Positions 33,656 through 45,763 of a stretch of DNA of 64,000 bases are shown one piece after another. Below the pieces are notes generated by a model that ran no database searches, had not been told where the DNA came from, and worked only from the letters and a program-made list of their open reading frames with translations. The stretch's first letter is position 1; each line of letters opens with the position of its first letter. Location of the stretch: NCBI GenBank assembly GCA_021234155.1, contig JAJEKV010000036.1, positions 9,315,426 to 9,379,425 of the forward strand. The letters are read 5' to 3'. Position numbers and translations under genes: made by a program. The DNA is from Isoetes taiwanensis. Lineage: Eukaryota; Streptophyta; Lycopodiopsida; Isoetales; Isoetaceae.

Positions 33656-35265
33656 GATGCAGTGAGAAAAGCCCTATCCCATTCTCTTTCCCTTTTGCTC
33701 TATCCCGCATTTCATTTTTTCTTATTTTCTCTACTTTTCCCTTCCCTTTTGCTCCTTTCTCCACCTTTTCCCCTTTTCCCTTCCCCTTTCTCTTTTTTTT
33801 TTTATGCCTTCTCTTTTCCCCACCTTTTTTCCATGTCTTCCTTTTTTCTCAACCTTTTACTCTTTCGCCCTTTTCCATGCCTATTTTCCCTTCTCTTTTC
33901 CTCCTTTTCCCACTCTTTTCCTCCTTTTTTTTGTGTGCCCTTTTCCTTTCCATTTTTCTTTTCTCCCTCCCGTTTTCCATGCCCTTTTTACCTTCCCTTT
34001 TTCCATCTCCTCGCCCTTTCCCTCTTTCTCTCTTCCATGTTCCCTTTTTCTCTTCCCCTTTTCTATTTTCCTCATTTCCTTTTTCCCGTGCCTCTCTCTC
34101 TTTCTCCCCTTTTCCATTCTTTTTTCTTTTCTATTTCCCTTTTCCCATGCCCTTTTTCCCACCCTTTTCTTCTTTCTATTTTTCCCGTGCTTCCTTTTCC
34201 TCTTTTCCCACTCTTTCCCGCTTCCCGTGCAATTTTCCCTTCTTTCAACCCTTCCTTTTTCTTTTCTCTTTTCCTTTCCTCATGTCCTTTTTCCCTTTCT
34301 CTCCCCTCCATCACTCCCCTACTTTTCTTTCCCTTTTTTCCCGTTTCCTTTTCTTGATGGATTTTTTTCTTTCCGTTTTCCTCCTTTGCCGATCCTTTTC
34401 CTGTGCACTTTTTCCCTTCCTTTCCTTTTCCTTTTCCCTTTTTCCATGCCTTTTGCACATTTGTTTTATTCTCTTATTTCCTATACCATTTTCCTCTTTT
34501 CGACACCCTTTCTCTCTTGCCCCTTTTCTTTTCCCTTTTTTCTTTTTTTCCCTTTCTTCACCATTTTCCTCTTCCCTTTTCTCTCATGCCCTTCCCCCCT
34601 TCCCTTTTCTCGTTTCCCTCTTTCTTTTTCCTTGTGACCTTTACCTAGGTTCCCTTTCCCCCTTTTCCCTTTCCTTTTTCTTTCTTCTCACTTTCCCCTT
34701 TTCTATGCCCCCTTTCTTTTCCTCTCTCCCCATCCTTTTCTTGTCCCCCCTTGTCCCTTCCCTTTTCCTCATTTTTCCAACCTTTCACTCTTCCCCTTTT
34801 CTTAATGCGTTTTTTTTCTTCCCTTTCCCTCTCTTTTTTTTTTCCCTTTTCTATGCCATTTGTCCCTTCCTTTTTCCTCTTTCTTCAACGCTTCTCTTGT
34901 TCCCCCTTTTCCCATGCTCCTTCCTTTTCCCATGCTTTTTTTCTCCTCCCCTTTTCTATGCTTTTTTTCTCCTTCACTTTCTCCTTTTTTTTTTCAACCT
35001 TTTCCTCTTTCCTTTTTTTTTTATGCTCCTTCCATTTACCTTTTCCACTTTATCTCTTCCTCCTTCCCTCGTGCCCTTTTCCCAGGTTCCCTTTCCCTTT
35101 TTCGTTTTCCATGCCTTTTTCTCTTCTCTTATCCCCACCCTTTTCCCTTTTCCTCTTACCCTTTTCCCTTTTCCCCATGCCTTTTTGCCCTTCACATTCT
35201 CTCTTTCCACTTCCCTTTTCCTTTTCCCCCCTTTTCATTTACCCTTTCCTCTTAAGAGATCGAAG
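33656..35265. repeat. 1.6-kb polypyrimidine tract
   Basis: The plus strand is almost purely C and T for about 1.6 kb, interrupted mainly by short atgc/gtgc islands. The pattern (ttttcccttttccatgccc-like) recurs irregularly, as in a decayed satellite. The long ORFs it yields on both strands (up to 545 codons, mostly Phe, Ser, Leu, Pro) are composition artefacts. Mirror-symmetric tracts of this kind can form triplex DNA. Confidence 0.9.
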
Positions 35266-35889
35266 CATGACCAATCACAGTGTTGGTAAGTCGTGCAATA
35301 AATCTAGGCCTTCGGATGCATCCAGATGATCTCGACCATTCAAATTAGGGCTCGATGCACTACTTACGGTATAACATTATAATATAAGATATTATGGAAA
35401 GCAACGTCAATCAAAATTAGGAGTGCCATGTAGGGTGCACTTTATACTTCATGGTGTCATAATATGACGCCATTTTAGATTCCAAAGAAAATAACACGAC
35501 ATGTTTTTCCACAAGAAAGTGCATTTGTTGTTTTTCCACAAGAAAGTGCATTTGTTGTTTTTCCACAAGAAAGTGCATTTGGCAATCGTATATAAATGCA
35601 ACAAAAATAAATGCTACTAGAAAACCATGATAAAATAGGATCGCATATTCTTCACAAATAATTGGTGATTAATTTTAAGGGGGGAGGGGGGAAGTAAAAT
35701 AAGACTCATTCCCCTTAAAAGCAACAGAACCTATCCAAGCCCAATAGTGATGCGGGCCTTGTAAAAAAATAAGACAGTAGTGGAAAAAGGCCCGCTCGTA
35801 GTGAAGGAAGAAGGTAAAAAGATTTGGCTTGTGCAAAACACAACTTGAGGTGCTATCTTTTATGTGATCTCAGTTGCATATAACAATCA
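35266..35889. other. Region 3' of the PPR gene
   Basis: Holds the 27-bp tandem repeat and AT-rich sequence. Presumably includes the PPR 3' UTR. No gene seen. Confidence 0.4.
35502..35580 (+). repeat. 27-bp tandem repeat, three copies
   Basis: Three near-perfect copies of gtttttccacaagaaagtgc plus atttgtt. No function evident. Confidence 0.9.
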
Positions 35890-38800
35890 TCACACATTGA
35901 TGGCAAGGTTTAGACTTGGCACATTTCCTTCCTCCTTGTGCCAACACAATGCTTTTAGCATTCTTGTAATTCTCCCACCGTCAACAAATTCACTGTCTAC
36001 CTTTGCACCTACATGCTTTCTCAGCTGATATGTTCTGTCTGCATTATCCCACCTATCAGCACTTGTATATATGTTTGCCAGGAGCGCATAGGAAGCAGCA
36101 TTTTCTGGATTCATCTCAACTAGTTGCTGAAAGCATTTGTGTGCAATATCCTCTTCTGCATATGTCTTACAAGCACTAAGTAAAGCTGTCCATGCTCCTA
36201 CAGATGTGCAGCAGGGACTAGCCATGAGCAGTTTTTCTGCCTCGTATAACTTCCCTGATCGAGCATAAAGATCAACCATGCAGGTATAGTGATCTGCTGT
36301 TGGTTCAATCTTATATTTTGCTCTCATCATATTGAAGTAGTTTAGGCCAACAGACAGCAGACTTGCACGACTACAGGAAGTAAGAAGAGAGATAAATGTG
36401 ATGCTGTCTGGAACTATACCTTGTTCTTGCATGCGCCTGAAGCATTGCACAGCCATGATGCCATCATGGTTCACACCATATCCACTTATTATTGCATTCC
36501 ATGATACAATATTCCGGACTGGAAGCTTGTCAAATACTTCTAGCGCTTCGGAAACCCTGCCACATTTTGCATACATGTCAATTAGCGAACTTCCAACAAA
36601 GAGATCCTTTTCAAATCCATTCTCTGAAATTTGGGCATGCATTTCACGGCCCCTTTCAACTGCTCCCAACTGACCACAAGCTTTCAAGCTAGAAATGTAT
36701 GTAATAGCATCTGGTGACACACCCTCCAATTGCATTCTATCAAAACATTTTAATGCCTCCTGATTCAATCCACTATCAGCATAGCCTGCAATTAGTACTG
36801 TCCAGCACACAGCATCTTGAACTGGCAGCTTATCAAAGACCTCCTGTCCCTCAACAAGTAAACCACATTTAAAATACATATCAATGAGACTGCTACCAAC
36901 AAAAAGATCTGTTTCCAACACCTTCTGTAGAATTTGAGCATGCAGTTCCCGGCCCTTATCTATGGCTCTGATCATGCCACATGCATTTAATGTGAGGGCA
37001 AAGGAAACAGCATCTGGATCTAGGCCATCCAATTGCAGCAGTTCAAAACAGTTCAAAGATTCCATGCCATGTCCATCTTCAATGTATTTTCCAATCAATC
37101 CATTCCATGAAACAACATCTCTAACTACCATCTTTGTGAAAACTTCCAGCACCTCTGTTAGTGAACCACATTTTGCATATGTTTCTATTAAAATGTTACC
37201 CACCAAAAGGTCTCTTTCAAGACCCTGATAAGATAGTTGCCTGTGTAAGTCTCGAGCCTTATCTATGTCACCTAAGTTACAACAGCTTTTTAGACTACAA
37301 ACAAATGTCACGGCATTGGGAAAAATGCCCTCCAGTTGCATTTCCTCGAAACAAACCAAAGCTTCCAGGTGTAAGCCATTAGCAGCATAGCCCGCAATCA
37401 TTGCAGTCCAGCAAACAACATCCCGAACAACAAGCTTGTCAAAAACATGGCGTGCCTCTGAAAGTGAACCACATTTTGTGTACATGTCAATCAAACTGCT
37501 ACCAATGAAAAGATCTTGATCAAGCCCTTCTTGAGCAATGTGAATGTGTATACCTCGGCCTTTGTCAAGGTTTCCTAGACTGCCACATACTCGCAATATG
37601 CAAACAAAGGTCTGAACATCTGGCAAGATGTCTTCAAGCCTCATCATTTCAAAGAAAGTCAATGCCTTCTCACAGTGCCCATTATCAGCATATCCTGCAA
37701 TTAATGACGTCCAAGATACCACATCTCTCATTGGCAGTTTATCAAACACATCTTGTGCATTAGCAAGCAATCCACATCTAGCATACATATCAATCAATGC
37801 ATTCCCAACAAGGAGATCCTTGTCAAAACCTCTAGATGAAATCATGTTATGTAATTCTTGGCCCTTGCCTATGGTACCCATCTTGCTGCAAGCTTTCAGG
37901 CAGCACACAAATGTGATGCCATCTGGGGATATGCCCTTCAATTGCATTTCCTCAAAGCATTGTAAAGCATCTTGACCAGACGCATTTTCTGCATATCCAG
38001 CGATTAGTGTGTTCCATGAAACAACATCTTGAACTGGCAGTTTATCAAAAACTTCCCGTGCATCTGCAAGAGATCCACATTTTGCATACATATCAACAAG
38101 TGTGCTGCTAACAAAAACATCTCGTTCGAATCCTTTCAGTCCAATGTCAGAATGCAATTCTCGGCCCTCTTTTAAAGCTCCTCTGTTGGCACAAGCTTTT
38201 AACAATGAAACATATGTGATGGCATCTGGAGAAACGTTCTCTAGCTGCATCTGCTTATAACAATTAAAAGCTTTCCTGTCAAGTCCACTGTCTGTATATG
38301 CTAAAATCAGTGCATTCCAAGAGACAATATCTTGAATTGGAAGTTTTTCAAATACCTCATATGCCTCTGAAATAGAGTTACATTTTGCATACATGGTGAG
38401 TAAGGCATTTCCAACAAAACTATCCCTATCAAAACCTTTTTGAGAGATCAGATAATGTAATTCTCGGCCTGTCTCTATGACTCTATTTGATGTGCAAGCT
38501 TTCAGGCTGGATACAAATGTAACAGCATCTGGTTGGACACCTTCTACCTGCATCTGCTTGAAACATTTCAGAGCTTCCAAAGCGAATCCATTTTCAGCAT
38601 AGCCTGTAATTAATGCATTCCATGACACCACGTCTCGAACAGGAAGCTTGTCAAAGACTTCGAGTGCCTCCACAAGTGAGTCACATTTGGCATACATATG
38701 TACCAAAGTGTTACCAATAAAAATATCCTCTTCAAATCCATTTTTGTTAACATCAACATGGATCTGACGACCATTTTCAACATCTTTCAGCCTGCCACAG

Positions 38801-39150
38801 GCTCTTAGTAAAGCAGTAAGGGTATAATTGCTTGGACATATGCTATCGTCTTGCATTTTCTCGTATAGCCTTATTGCTTGCAATGATTGTCCACATTCAA
38901 TATACCCTAATATGAGAGAAGTCCATGAATGTTCATTTCGATGAGATAGCGTGCTGAAAGCCTGCTGTGCATCAGACAGACTTCCACAATCCACAAACAT
39001 GGGCACCACGAAATTTCCAACAGTTTTGTGAGCCTCAAGCCCTTCATTAAAGATGTGCAAATGCATGCGCTTAGCATATTCAAGGTTCTTCTTTTTCCTA
39101 CACCTTTGCAACAAAGAGGTGATACTGGAAACAGACAGCTGCTCAGCCAT
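35890..39150 (-). CDS. PLS-class pentatricopeptide repeat protein, intronless
   Basis: One uninterrupted 1086-aa frame. It contains about ten PLS modules of about 101 residues, each with an RELHxxI-like L motif, a SLIDMYAKCG-like S motif and a VVSWNALIxGYAxxG-like P motif. After the last module comes an E-like segment (WTALLSACKTYAEEDIAHKC, NAASYALLANIYTSADRWD). The protein then ends without the DYW cytidine deaminase domain. PLS proteins bind single-stranded organellar RNA, one base per repeat, and usually specify C-to-U editing; without DYW it would need a deaminase in trans or act in another RNA step. A clear transit peptide is not visible; the N-terminus is MAEQLSVSSITSLLQRC. Neighbouring modules are unusually alike, suggesting growth by internal duplication. 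Antisense ORFs are shadows. Confidence 0.93.
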   Translation of the reverse strand: MAEQLSVSSITSLLQRCRKKKNLEYAKRMHLHIFNEGLEAHKTVGNFVVPMFVDCGSLSDAQQAFSTLSHRNEHSWTSLILGYIECGQSLQAIRLYEKMQDDSICPSNYTLTALLRACGRLKDVENGRQIHVDVNKNGFEEDIFIGNTLVHMYAKCDSLVEALEVFDKLPVRDVVSWNALITGYAENGFALEALKCFKQMQVEGVQPDAVTFVSSLKACTSNRVIETGRELHYLISQKGFDRDSFVGNALLTMYAKCNSISEAYEVFEKLPIQDIVSWNALILAYTDSGLDRKAFNCYKQMQLENVSPDAITYVSLLKACANRGALKEGRELHSDIGLKGFERDVFVSSTLVDMYAKCGSLADAREVFDKLPVQDVVSWNTLIAGYAENASGQDALQCFEEMQLKGISPDGITFVCCLKACSKMGTIGKGQELHNMISSRGFDKDLLVGNALIDMYARCGLLANAQDVFDKLPMRDVVSWTSLIAGYADNGHCEKALTFFEMMRLEDILPDVQTFVCILRVCGSLGNLDKGRGIHIHIAQEGLDQDLFIGSSLIDMYTKCGSLSEARHVFDKLVVRDVVCWTAMIAGYAANGLHLEALVCFEEMQLEGIFPNAVTFVCSLKSCCNLGDIDKARDLHRQLSYQGLERDLLVGNILIETYAKCGSLTEVLEVFTKMVVRDVVSWNGLIGKYIEDGHGMESLNCFELLQLDGLDPDAVSFALTLNACGMIRAIDKGRELHAQILQKVLETDLFVGSSLIDMYFKCGLLVEGQEVFDKLPVQDAVCWTVLIAGYADSGLNQEALKCFDRMQLEGVSPDAITYISSLKACGQLGAVERGREMHAQISENGFEKDLFVGSSLIDMYAKCGRVSEALEVFDKLPVRNIVSWNAIISGYGVNHDGIMAVQCFRRMQEQGIVPDSITFISLLTSCSRASLLSVGLNYFNMMRAKYKIEPTADHYTCMVDLYARSGKLYEAEKLLMASPCCTSVGAWTALLSACKTYAEEDIAHKCFQQLVEMNPENAASYALLANIYTSADRWDNADRTYQLRKHVGAKVDSEFVDGGRITRMLKALCWHKEEGNVPSLNLAINV

Positions 39151-39212
39151 CTGTTTAATGGGGCTAGGCGCATCCTAACTAATCCAACAAAGACATTTTT
39201 TGGCAATAGCAT

Positions 39213-39988
39213 CTTACCAGTTTAGTATTGGGTAAACGGATGGATAGAGCCAATTCCCAGACGCCTATTGCCTGTTGATTCTTTACTACCATCAACATGC
39301 TATGCTTGCATTACAAAGTTTAATCTTTTCAAAAGCCGCGCCATTGACTTGATGCTGTATCAGCTGCACTTTGGGTACTAGATTTTGTGCTACAATGTGT
39401 AAAATTTGGCTGCAGATGGAGTGTAAGTTCTTTGTTCAGAATCAAATCGCGACCTTCGCAATGGACGGCAGAAAAAAATGCAAAAAAAAACTAAACTTGA
39501 GGGGTTGGGAAAAATACCGGATCCCATTTTTGGGTTGACATAGGGGGTGACCCTCGGGTGTAGGGGTGACATTTTGTAGGGGGCTTTGATTTATTTTCTA
39601 AACATATAGTAGAACGATTCTATTGAAATATTCTTGAGGGCACTTATCCTAGCAGTTGGTTTACGACCGTTTCTCTCTTGCCACCAAATTTTGACAAAAT
39701 CAGATGTTGATTGTTATCTTGTCCAATGGAGACGGATGGAGAGTGTTTGTTAGTTTGCGTCCAATTTTAGGAGAGAGAAAATTTGCATCGACATCGCCGG
39801 ATCGAGGGAAGCGGATGTTGCACAGACGTTTTCAACCAGTCCTTGATTTTCTTACAATCTTCGAATTTCATTTGCGACTGCAGCAAAATATTTCAGTTAG
39901 ACATTGGTTTTCCAGAAGCAGGCCCATTCAGTTTATTTCTTAGTTACAAGCTTATTCTAGGTCGGCTAAAGATATCTAATAACTCAAT
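39213..39988. other. Region 5' of the PPR gene
   Basis: Expected to hold the PPR promoter on the minus strand. No clear TATA box or other motif was identified and no ORF is convincing. It ends at the MULE remnant. Confidence 0.35.
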
Positions 39989-41394
39989 GGCCCACATGAT
40001 ACAGTCTTACCATGGTTTTAGAAATCCCAGAGGAGAAAATCCAGAGGAGAAAATACCGGCCTCTGGTATCCCCACCAGTTCACAACGGACCCCGTTTGGA
40101 GCCCATCGGTTTCATCGTACTGACACACGTGAAGGGCCATGTTGCAATCTTGGTCGTCCAGTATCCCATCGCATCTGGGCCATCCGTGGTATTCCCCTCC
40201 GAAATCACCAACTTGCGAGCCTAGCCTTCGGGATCTCCTTGTTGTGGTTGACAACGGTGCCGAAATCAGCCACCATAATCCCGACATTCCGGTTGTTCGC
40301 GTCGGCCGAAAGTGATTCCCTCCTTCGGGATCACACGCCGACAATCAGTATCGGCCCTCCGATATTGGCCACCTTATCCCCGCCTCCGGGATCACCACCC
40401 TGGCCGATATTGAAGGACTAAGGAATACGTTGGCTTCCGGGATGCCCGCGAAAGACATGCCGGTGATCCTCCCCTCCGGGATCCCCATTGGATGGCCGAT
40501 AATGGGATCGGTCAATGGGAAGATCCCGGGCTTTGGGATTGCCTAAGTTAATCTTGACCGTCAATCCTGGCTATCAAGCAATCCTAGCCATCCTTATCCA
40601 ACGTCTAAGATCTCCACTTGCTATAATATATCTTAACCATCCACGTGGTGACATTGAATTGAATTAATGCTTACGACGAATAAAGACTGACTCTTTGCCA
40701 TACGCTATCCATTCAGGGCAAGACACGTCCATCATGGTAATGCCCAAGGGCGGGAAAACTGTCAAGCTCATCCGTCGCGGCATCCAATGGGGAGTTCCCA
40801 CATCGTAGTGGGGTTTCTAGAGGAATGGAATTGAATTTGGCGACGGCTGTCTGAACTTTGTGCGCCAAATTCCTTTGCCCTTTTCGATCATCTCTGAGTG
40901 GAAAAGACCAAATTGCTACTTGAATCCATCAGCGTTGTCACGTTGTTGCATCTGGGTAATAGTTTAAGGTATGAATGTCCCCAAGCTTGCTGGAAAATCC
41001 ACTTTCTATTTGCCCGAGGTTACATCCCAGTTCACACGTCCCTTAAGCTGGTAGATGCTGAATAGTCCCTGATTTCAATTTTCTTGAACTTTAAAAATAT
41101 GAAAGATGTTAGTCCAGAGCATGTAAATAGCTGGATCTGTGTGCCAATGTGACTTCATATGTGAATATTAAGACTGAATTCAAGTGGAAATTTGCCTTCC
41201 TCTTTCCTTGTCTTATTTTATGCATGAATTGTGAATTTTGTCCCTGGCTTCTTATGCTATTGAAACTGATCACATCTGAACTCTGGAACCATTGCAAACT
41301 AATCATAACCATTGGAATTACTTGAACCACTGAATTTAAACACTCGGGGATCTCTAATCGGAATAAGATATAAACCATTGAAAAAATAAATCAA

Positions 41395-41870
41395 TGAGTA
41401 ATAAATCTCTCCCGCTAACTAGGAATTTCGAAGGATGGATTATATGTTTTTGGATCCCAGAGTCAGGATCCCAGGCAAAAAACCTATCCTCCAAGATCTC
41501 TAATCAGCAAGCGGGCCAGAATAAAAATATAAACCATTGGAAAAAAAGACCCACCCGCTGACTGGGGATCTTGGAGGATGGGTTATTTGTCTAGGATCCC
41601 CGATGTCAGGATCCCAAACAAATAACCCATCCTTGGGGATCTCCAGCCAGCAGGCGAGCCAGAATAAGATATAAACCATTGACTAATAAATCTCGCCCAC
41701 TGACTGAGGATCTGGGAGGATGGAGGGATCCCAGACAAATAATCCATCATCCCTCTGGAACCTCCAGTCAGTGGGCGGGACAGAATAAAAATATAAACCA
41801 TTGAAAAAATAAACCATAAAAAAAGATCAAATAAACCATTAAAAAAAAGGGTCCACCCGCATACAATGTC
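41395..41870. repeat. Degenerate inverted-unit tandem array in the MULE remnant
   Basis: Repeats of (g)gatcttggaggatgggtta, gatcccagacaaata and agaataaaaatataaaccat in alternating orientation. It occupies the same place as the array at 54450-55060 in the larger MULE and has the same architecture but clearly different sequence. Confidence 0.7.
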
Positions 41871-41949
41871 ATAGCCATGTCATAGCTATCATAGATCTGA
41901 AAGACTTTATATTAAAGAAAAGCAAGGGAAGTTCCACCATTTAGTAGTA

Positions 41950-42945
41950 GAGAAACATTACTTGATGTAAGCCATATGTGTCTCCACATTGTTTGTGAGA
42001 ATATAGAGCAACCAGACAATTCTTTTACCTCAAAGTGCACGTTTACATATGCCTAGGCACATCTTAAGGGCACAATGCAGGCCTCTATGGCAACATTGGT
42101 CTTCTGATTAGGATGATTGTACATTCTTGTAGCCAAAACCCAGTGACAAATGTTCTTAGTCCCTCCTTACTCATGTAGGCCGACAATTGAGGGTATTGAG
42201 GATACTTCCTTACCAACTCCTCCAGCTTCTTGATGGCTTCTTTTCTGACCGCCTCCTTGTACTCCTCACCATATGGAGGGCCCTCTGTCTTGTACATTAT
42301 ATTCCCAAGTTCCTTGAACATTTCATTTCTTGCCACCTTACTTCTTACATTTTTACATAACCACCTAATCCACACTCTCCTCATGTGCCAAATGCATATT
42401 TGCATATGCACATTTGGGAAAACCTACACAAATGTACAATGTAAATTTCATAGTGTTAACCCCCATAAAAAAATGTAAGGGAGATAAATTGCATAGGAAC
42501 TTATGTTTTTCATGGCCTTTATTTCAGCATGAGACTCGTCATAATGATGTAAGAAGGGTGCCAATTCGGATCATCCATGCATCTAGTGAATCCTTTAGTG
42601 CTTTCAACTGCCTAGTTATATCTCTAGTTTTTTTAGAATTGGTTGAAAATAGGCCAATGGCAAGCCATTGCATTGATCATCGAATGCAAAGATAGAACTT
42701 GCATAATAGAAACCAAGAAGTTGGTTGAATTTACAATTGAAATGAACTCTAGCTTTTGAAGTAAGGTCATGTACCTCTTATCATTAGATTTGAAGCTAAT
42801 GTCCATGAAAATGGCCCTATTTTTACCAAACCTCAATATTGACTCTCTTTGAATTAGAACTGCCAATTGGAACAAGTCACCTTTTTCATACAAGAACACA
42901 GACTCTTGATGTTGTTGCAAACACATATTGATGCTAGTAAGGAGG
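41950..42945 (-). pseudogene. MULE transposase fragment
   Basis: The minus strand has QESVFLYEKGDLFQLAV, FGKNRAIFMDISFKSNDKRY (catalytic first Asp), and ICIWHMRRVWIRWLCKNVRS followed by ELVRKYPQYPQLSAYMSKE. These are collinear with the transposase at 55179-57962 but broken by frameshifts, and lost upstream of 42945. Confidence 0.8.
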
Positions 42946-45470
42946 AGGTTGAGGTGGTGCGTATGCTAAGGCTGCCTTGGGCGCCTCAAACTTGGTGCCA
43001 AACTTGATGGACGAGGCAGAGGGCTTAACCTCTGCTATTCTTTAGAGAGCTCTAGAGTTTATTTTCCAGTATGGTCATGCCACCCCAATCGATTCTGATA
43101 ATTAAAATTTGGATTTTTTCTGCTATTAAGGACAGAGCTAGTATAGGTTTCTTTAGATTTTGGGAGGAAAGTGATAAGGATCTTCTGGGGGGGTTTTCTT
43201 TCTCTGTAGAAGGACGAGAATTGATCCAAGGAATCAACAACTTTTTAGAAACGATCTGTAGGAATCACTCTTTCTTGAATGATTTTCTTTTTTTAGAAGT
43301 AGATCCCTTCGTAATCCGACTTTGCTGTTGGGATTTTTGGGCTCGAAACTTGCCAAGAACTTTCTTTGGGGCCGAATCTTTATATCCTCTTACTTTACAA
43401 TGAGATCCAAGAGATCCAAGAAGACAGTGCTTAAAGGAGAGGCCTCCAACAGAAGGGAGATGGCCAGGCCTAGAGATAATGATCCAGTTATTCAAGAACA
43501 AAGATTGGAATCTTATTTTTAAATTGGAGGAAAAAATCCGTTCAAGACCTTAACCTTTTGTTGTACCAAATGATAAGGGTGAAATCGGGGCACTCCAAGG
43601 AAGATTGCTGCAGTTTAAAGAAATAGGCCTTTAAAAAATCTACGATCACCAAGGATCTAGCAGAAGACTTGGAACTTATGGAACAAAAAACGAGATCCTC
43701 TTTTAGATTGGTTCGAGTATGGTGTCGATGCCCACAAAATTGCCGAGTTAAAGGAGAAATTTAAAGATACAATCTCATTTACTACTGGAGAAGAGCTAAA
43801 AAACATTGAAATGAGTCATAAAGCTGTGGTGCAAAAGATGGAGCCTACCAAAATATGCATTATCATCGACTCTAATGGTTATTTCAATCATCGATTATGA
43901 AGTGTCCTTCCCAAATTGTATTAAAGTGGTCATCCTGAACCTGGACAAAACTTCAAGATCTCTGACTCCAAGTTGCATTCCAAGATTTCGATGATAACAC
44001 GACAAAGCGAATGGTACTATTTCTTTTAAAAATGCTCTTATTAATTATAAGATGGTTGATGGTAAGGACCCTAGCCCTGATAATGATATAAATATTTTGA
44101 AAGGCTCTACGGTTGACCTTTATGCCATCAAAGACAAAACTGTTGAGGTTAACTATGCGACCAGCGCGATCCTCATCCACTTTCCTCTTGATTGCCCTTC
44201 CTTATTGGAGGTTAAGAATTGGTTGAATAAATCCATCAATATCCACATTCTCTCTATCCTTAAGATGGATAGGCTTCATAGGCTTCTTGATCTTCATAGA
44301 TGATAAATTTCAATTCATTTCTTTGCAAAAAGAGAGAGAACATGCAGAACCTCCTCCAAAAAATGTACTTTTACAAGTTCTCCTACTTTCTTGCCATCTT
44401 CCATTACTGCCAAAGTAGCACATGTTTTAAATGCAACATGTAAGTTAGAGCATTTGGTGTAAAGCCTTCTCCTTATATGCGAGACAATAATTGAAGGCAC
44501 ATTAATAGTTTCCACTCTTTGCATAACCAAGACACTAAACTGCTATATTCCAAGACATTAAAATCATGCCAAGGCATTTAACATATCAATTCAACAGATT
44601 GTTTACTGCAACTGTTACTTACACATGCACGAATTCTGGTTCCTATTTTTGAGTCTCTTAAAACGATGCTTACCTTAAGACGAAAAGATTGAGTCTTCAA
44701 CTATCTTGCAATATTTTGTTACAGATTATCAGAGCTTCTTTACCTTTGATTATGGCATTGAACAATCATCATCTTCTTGTTTTCAAAATACAGGAGAGCC
44801 TCCCGAGACTTTTCACAAAAAGGTCCTCTGACCAATCTGTTGATAAGTGGAAAGATGGATAAGGTTCGAATGCTTTAGTCTCTCATGATATAAAAGAAAA
44901 AAGTATTTAAAGCTCTTGTTGCACCAAATTGATGCCTCGAACCAGTTTCGTCAAAAGTGACATTGATGCTCACCTTATGGCCCAAGCGCACCATTTTATC
45001 TCCAACTCATATAATGAAGTTGGAACTATTTCTATTTTTTCTATCCAGAGGTATCTGTATATGTAATGGAAGGGTCAAAACATCATCCTCATGGCAAAGA
45101 AACCCATATGGCACCAACGTGGACACTCTAAAATTGCTTCAAAGTGTGAACTTGTGTTTGTGAAACTGTGCGAGAAAAAACAAAAGAAAGAATGTGCTAA
45201 CGTCTCGTGGATTGTCCTTAAATCTATCAGAAATGGAAGAATGAAACTTGTCTTGAAAATTGAACAGGCTTAGCTCTGCAATCGAGATTTGAGTAGGTCT
45301 GCAGCGCCCAGATTCAAGGCTGGGTACGGGTAGCAGAGCCAACGAAAGTCGAAGATAAATTGGCCTTGGCCTCCCCCCTATGCCAATATGTAGCAAAATA
45401 ACAGAGGGTTCTAGGGGGGATTTGATATGGATGTAAAAAATAACAATTCCTGAAACCATAGTCCATATAT
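42946..45470. other. Region without recognised genes
   Basis: 43071-43403 and 44052-44303 have moderately long frames with ordinary amino-acid composition (RASIGFFRFWEESDKDLLGG; DGKDPSPDNDINILKGSTVD). They may be remains of a retroelement polyprotein, but no motif is diagnostic. Otherwise AT-rich sequence. Confidence 0.35.
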
Positions 45471-45473
45471 CCC

Positions 45474-45763
45474 TAAAACAATTGAATGGGTTGTTATAAA
45501 AAAAAACATAGATTCAAGATAAAAAATAATCACATTAGCTCACTGGGTATATTGGTTAAAGTAGTCTTATTAAGACATTGAGTTATTTTGATAAAGGTTC
45601 GAGCCCCCGTATTTCATATTCTAAAATCTTAGGAAAAGTCGTATAGAGGTTCGATATCCTCTCAAAACCTTATGCAAAATCATATTTCATATTTCAAAAT
45701 CATAGGCGCCTCCAATCATAAATGGAGGTGCTCACATGCTCCAACATACGATCTGGGTCATAA
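45474..45763 (+). repeat. SINE-like unit 1 (tRNA-derived)
   Basis: Starts aaacaattgaatgggttg. It contains A-box-like TTAGCTCACTGGGTATATTGG and B-box GGTTCGAGCCCCC about 65 bp later, typical of a tRNA-derived pol III promoter. It is followed directly by a second copy. Confidence 0.65.

Larger units (their letters stand above)
39989..42945 (+). mobile_element. Decayed MULE remnant, same family as 51070-58864
   Basis: The left terminal repeat (39989-40550) parallels 51070-51760: cagtcttaccatgg, actgacacacgtgaagggcc, and repeated gggatcacc modules. 40690-40965 matches the protease-gene leader at 51820-52080. 40995-41045 matches the last exon of the protease gene (ttctatttgcccgaggtta against ttctacttgcccgagggta). 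A hairpin-unit array (41395-41870) and the 3' half of the transposase (minus) follow. Nearly the whole protease gene, the 5' half of the transposase and the right terminal repeat are missing. Confidence 0.8.

Noticed and set aside
33647-35329. Long ORFs, up to 545 codons, on both strands
   Set aside because: They exist only because a pyrimidine-only strand contains no stop codons. Composition is Phe/Ser/Pro/Leu with no domain, and mirrored ORFs occur on the other strand.
36398-39225. Plus-strand ORFs opposite the PPR gene
   Set aside because: They are short antisense shadows whose composition mirrors the PPR repeats.
45540-45620. Functional tRNA gene
   Set aside because: A and B boxes are present but no acceptor stem pairing is evident, and the segment recurs within a longer repeated unit.
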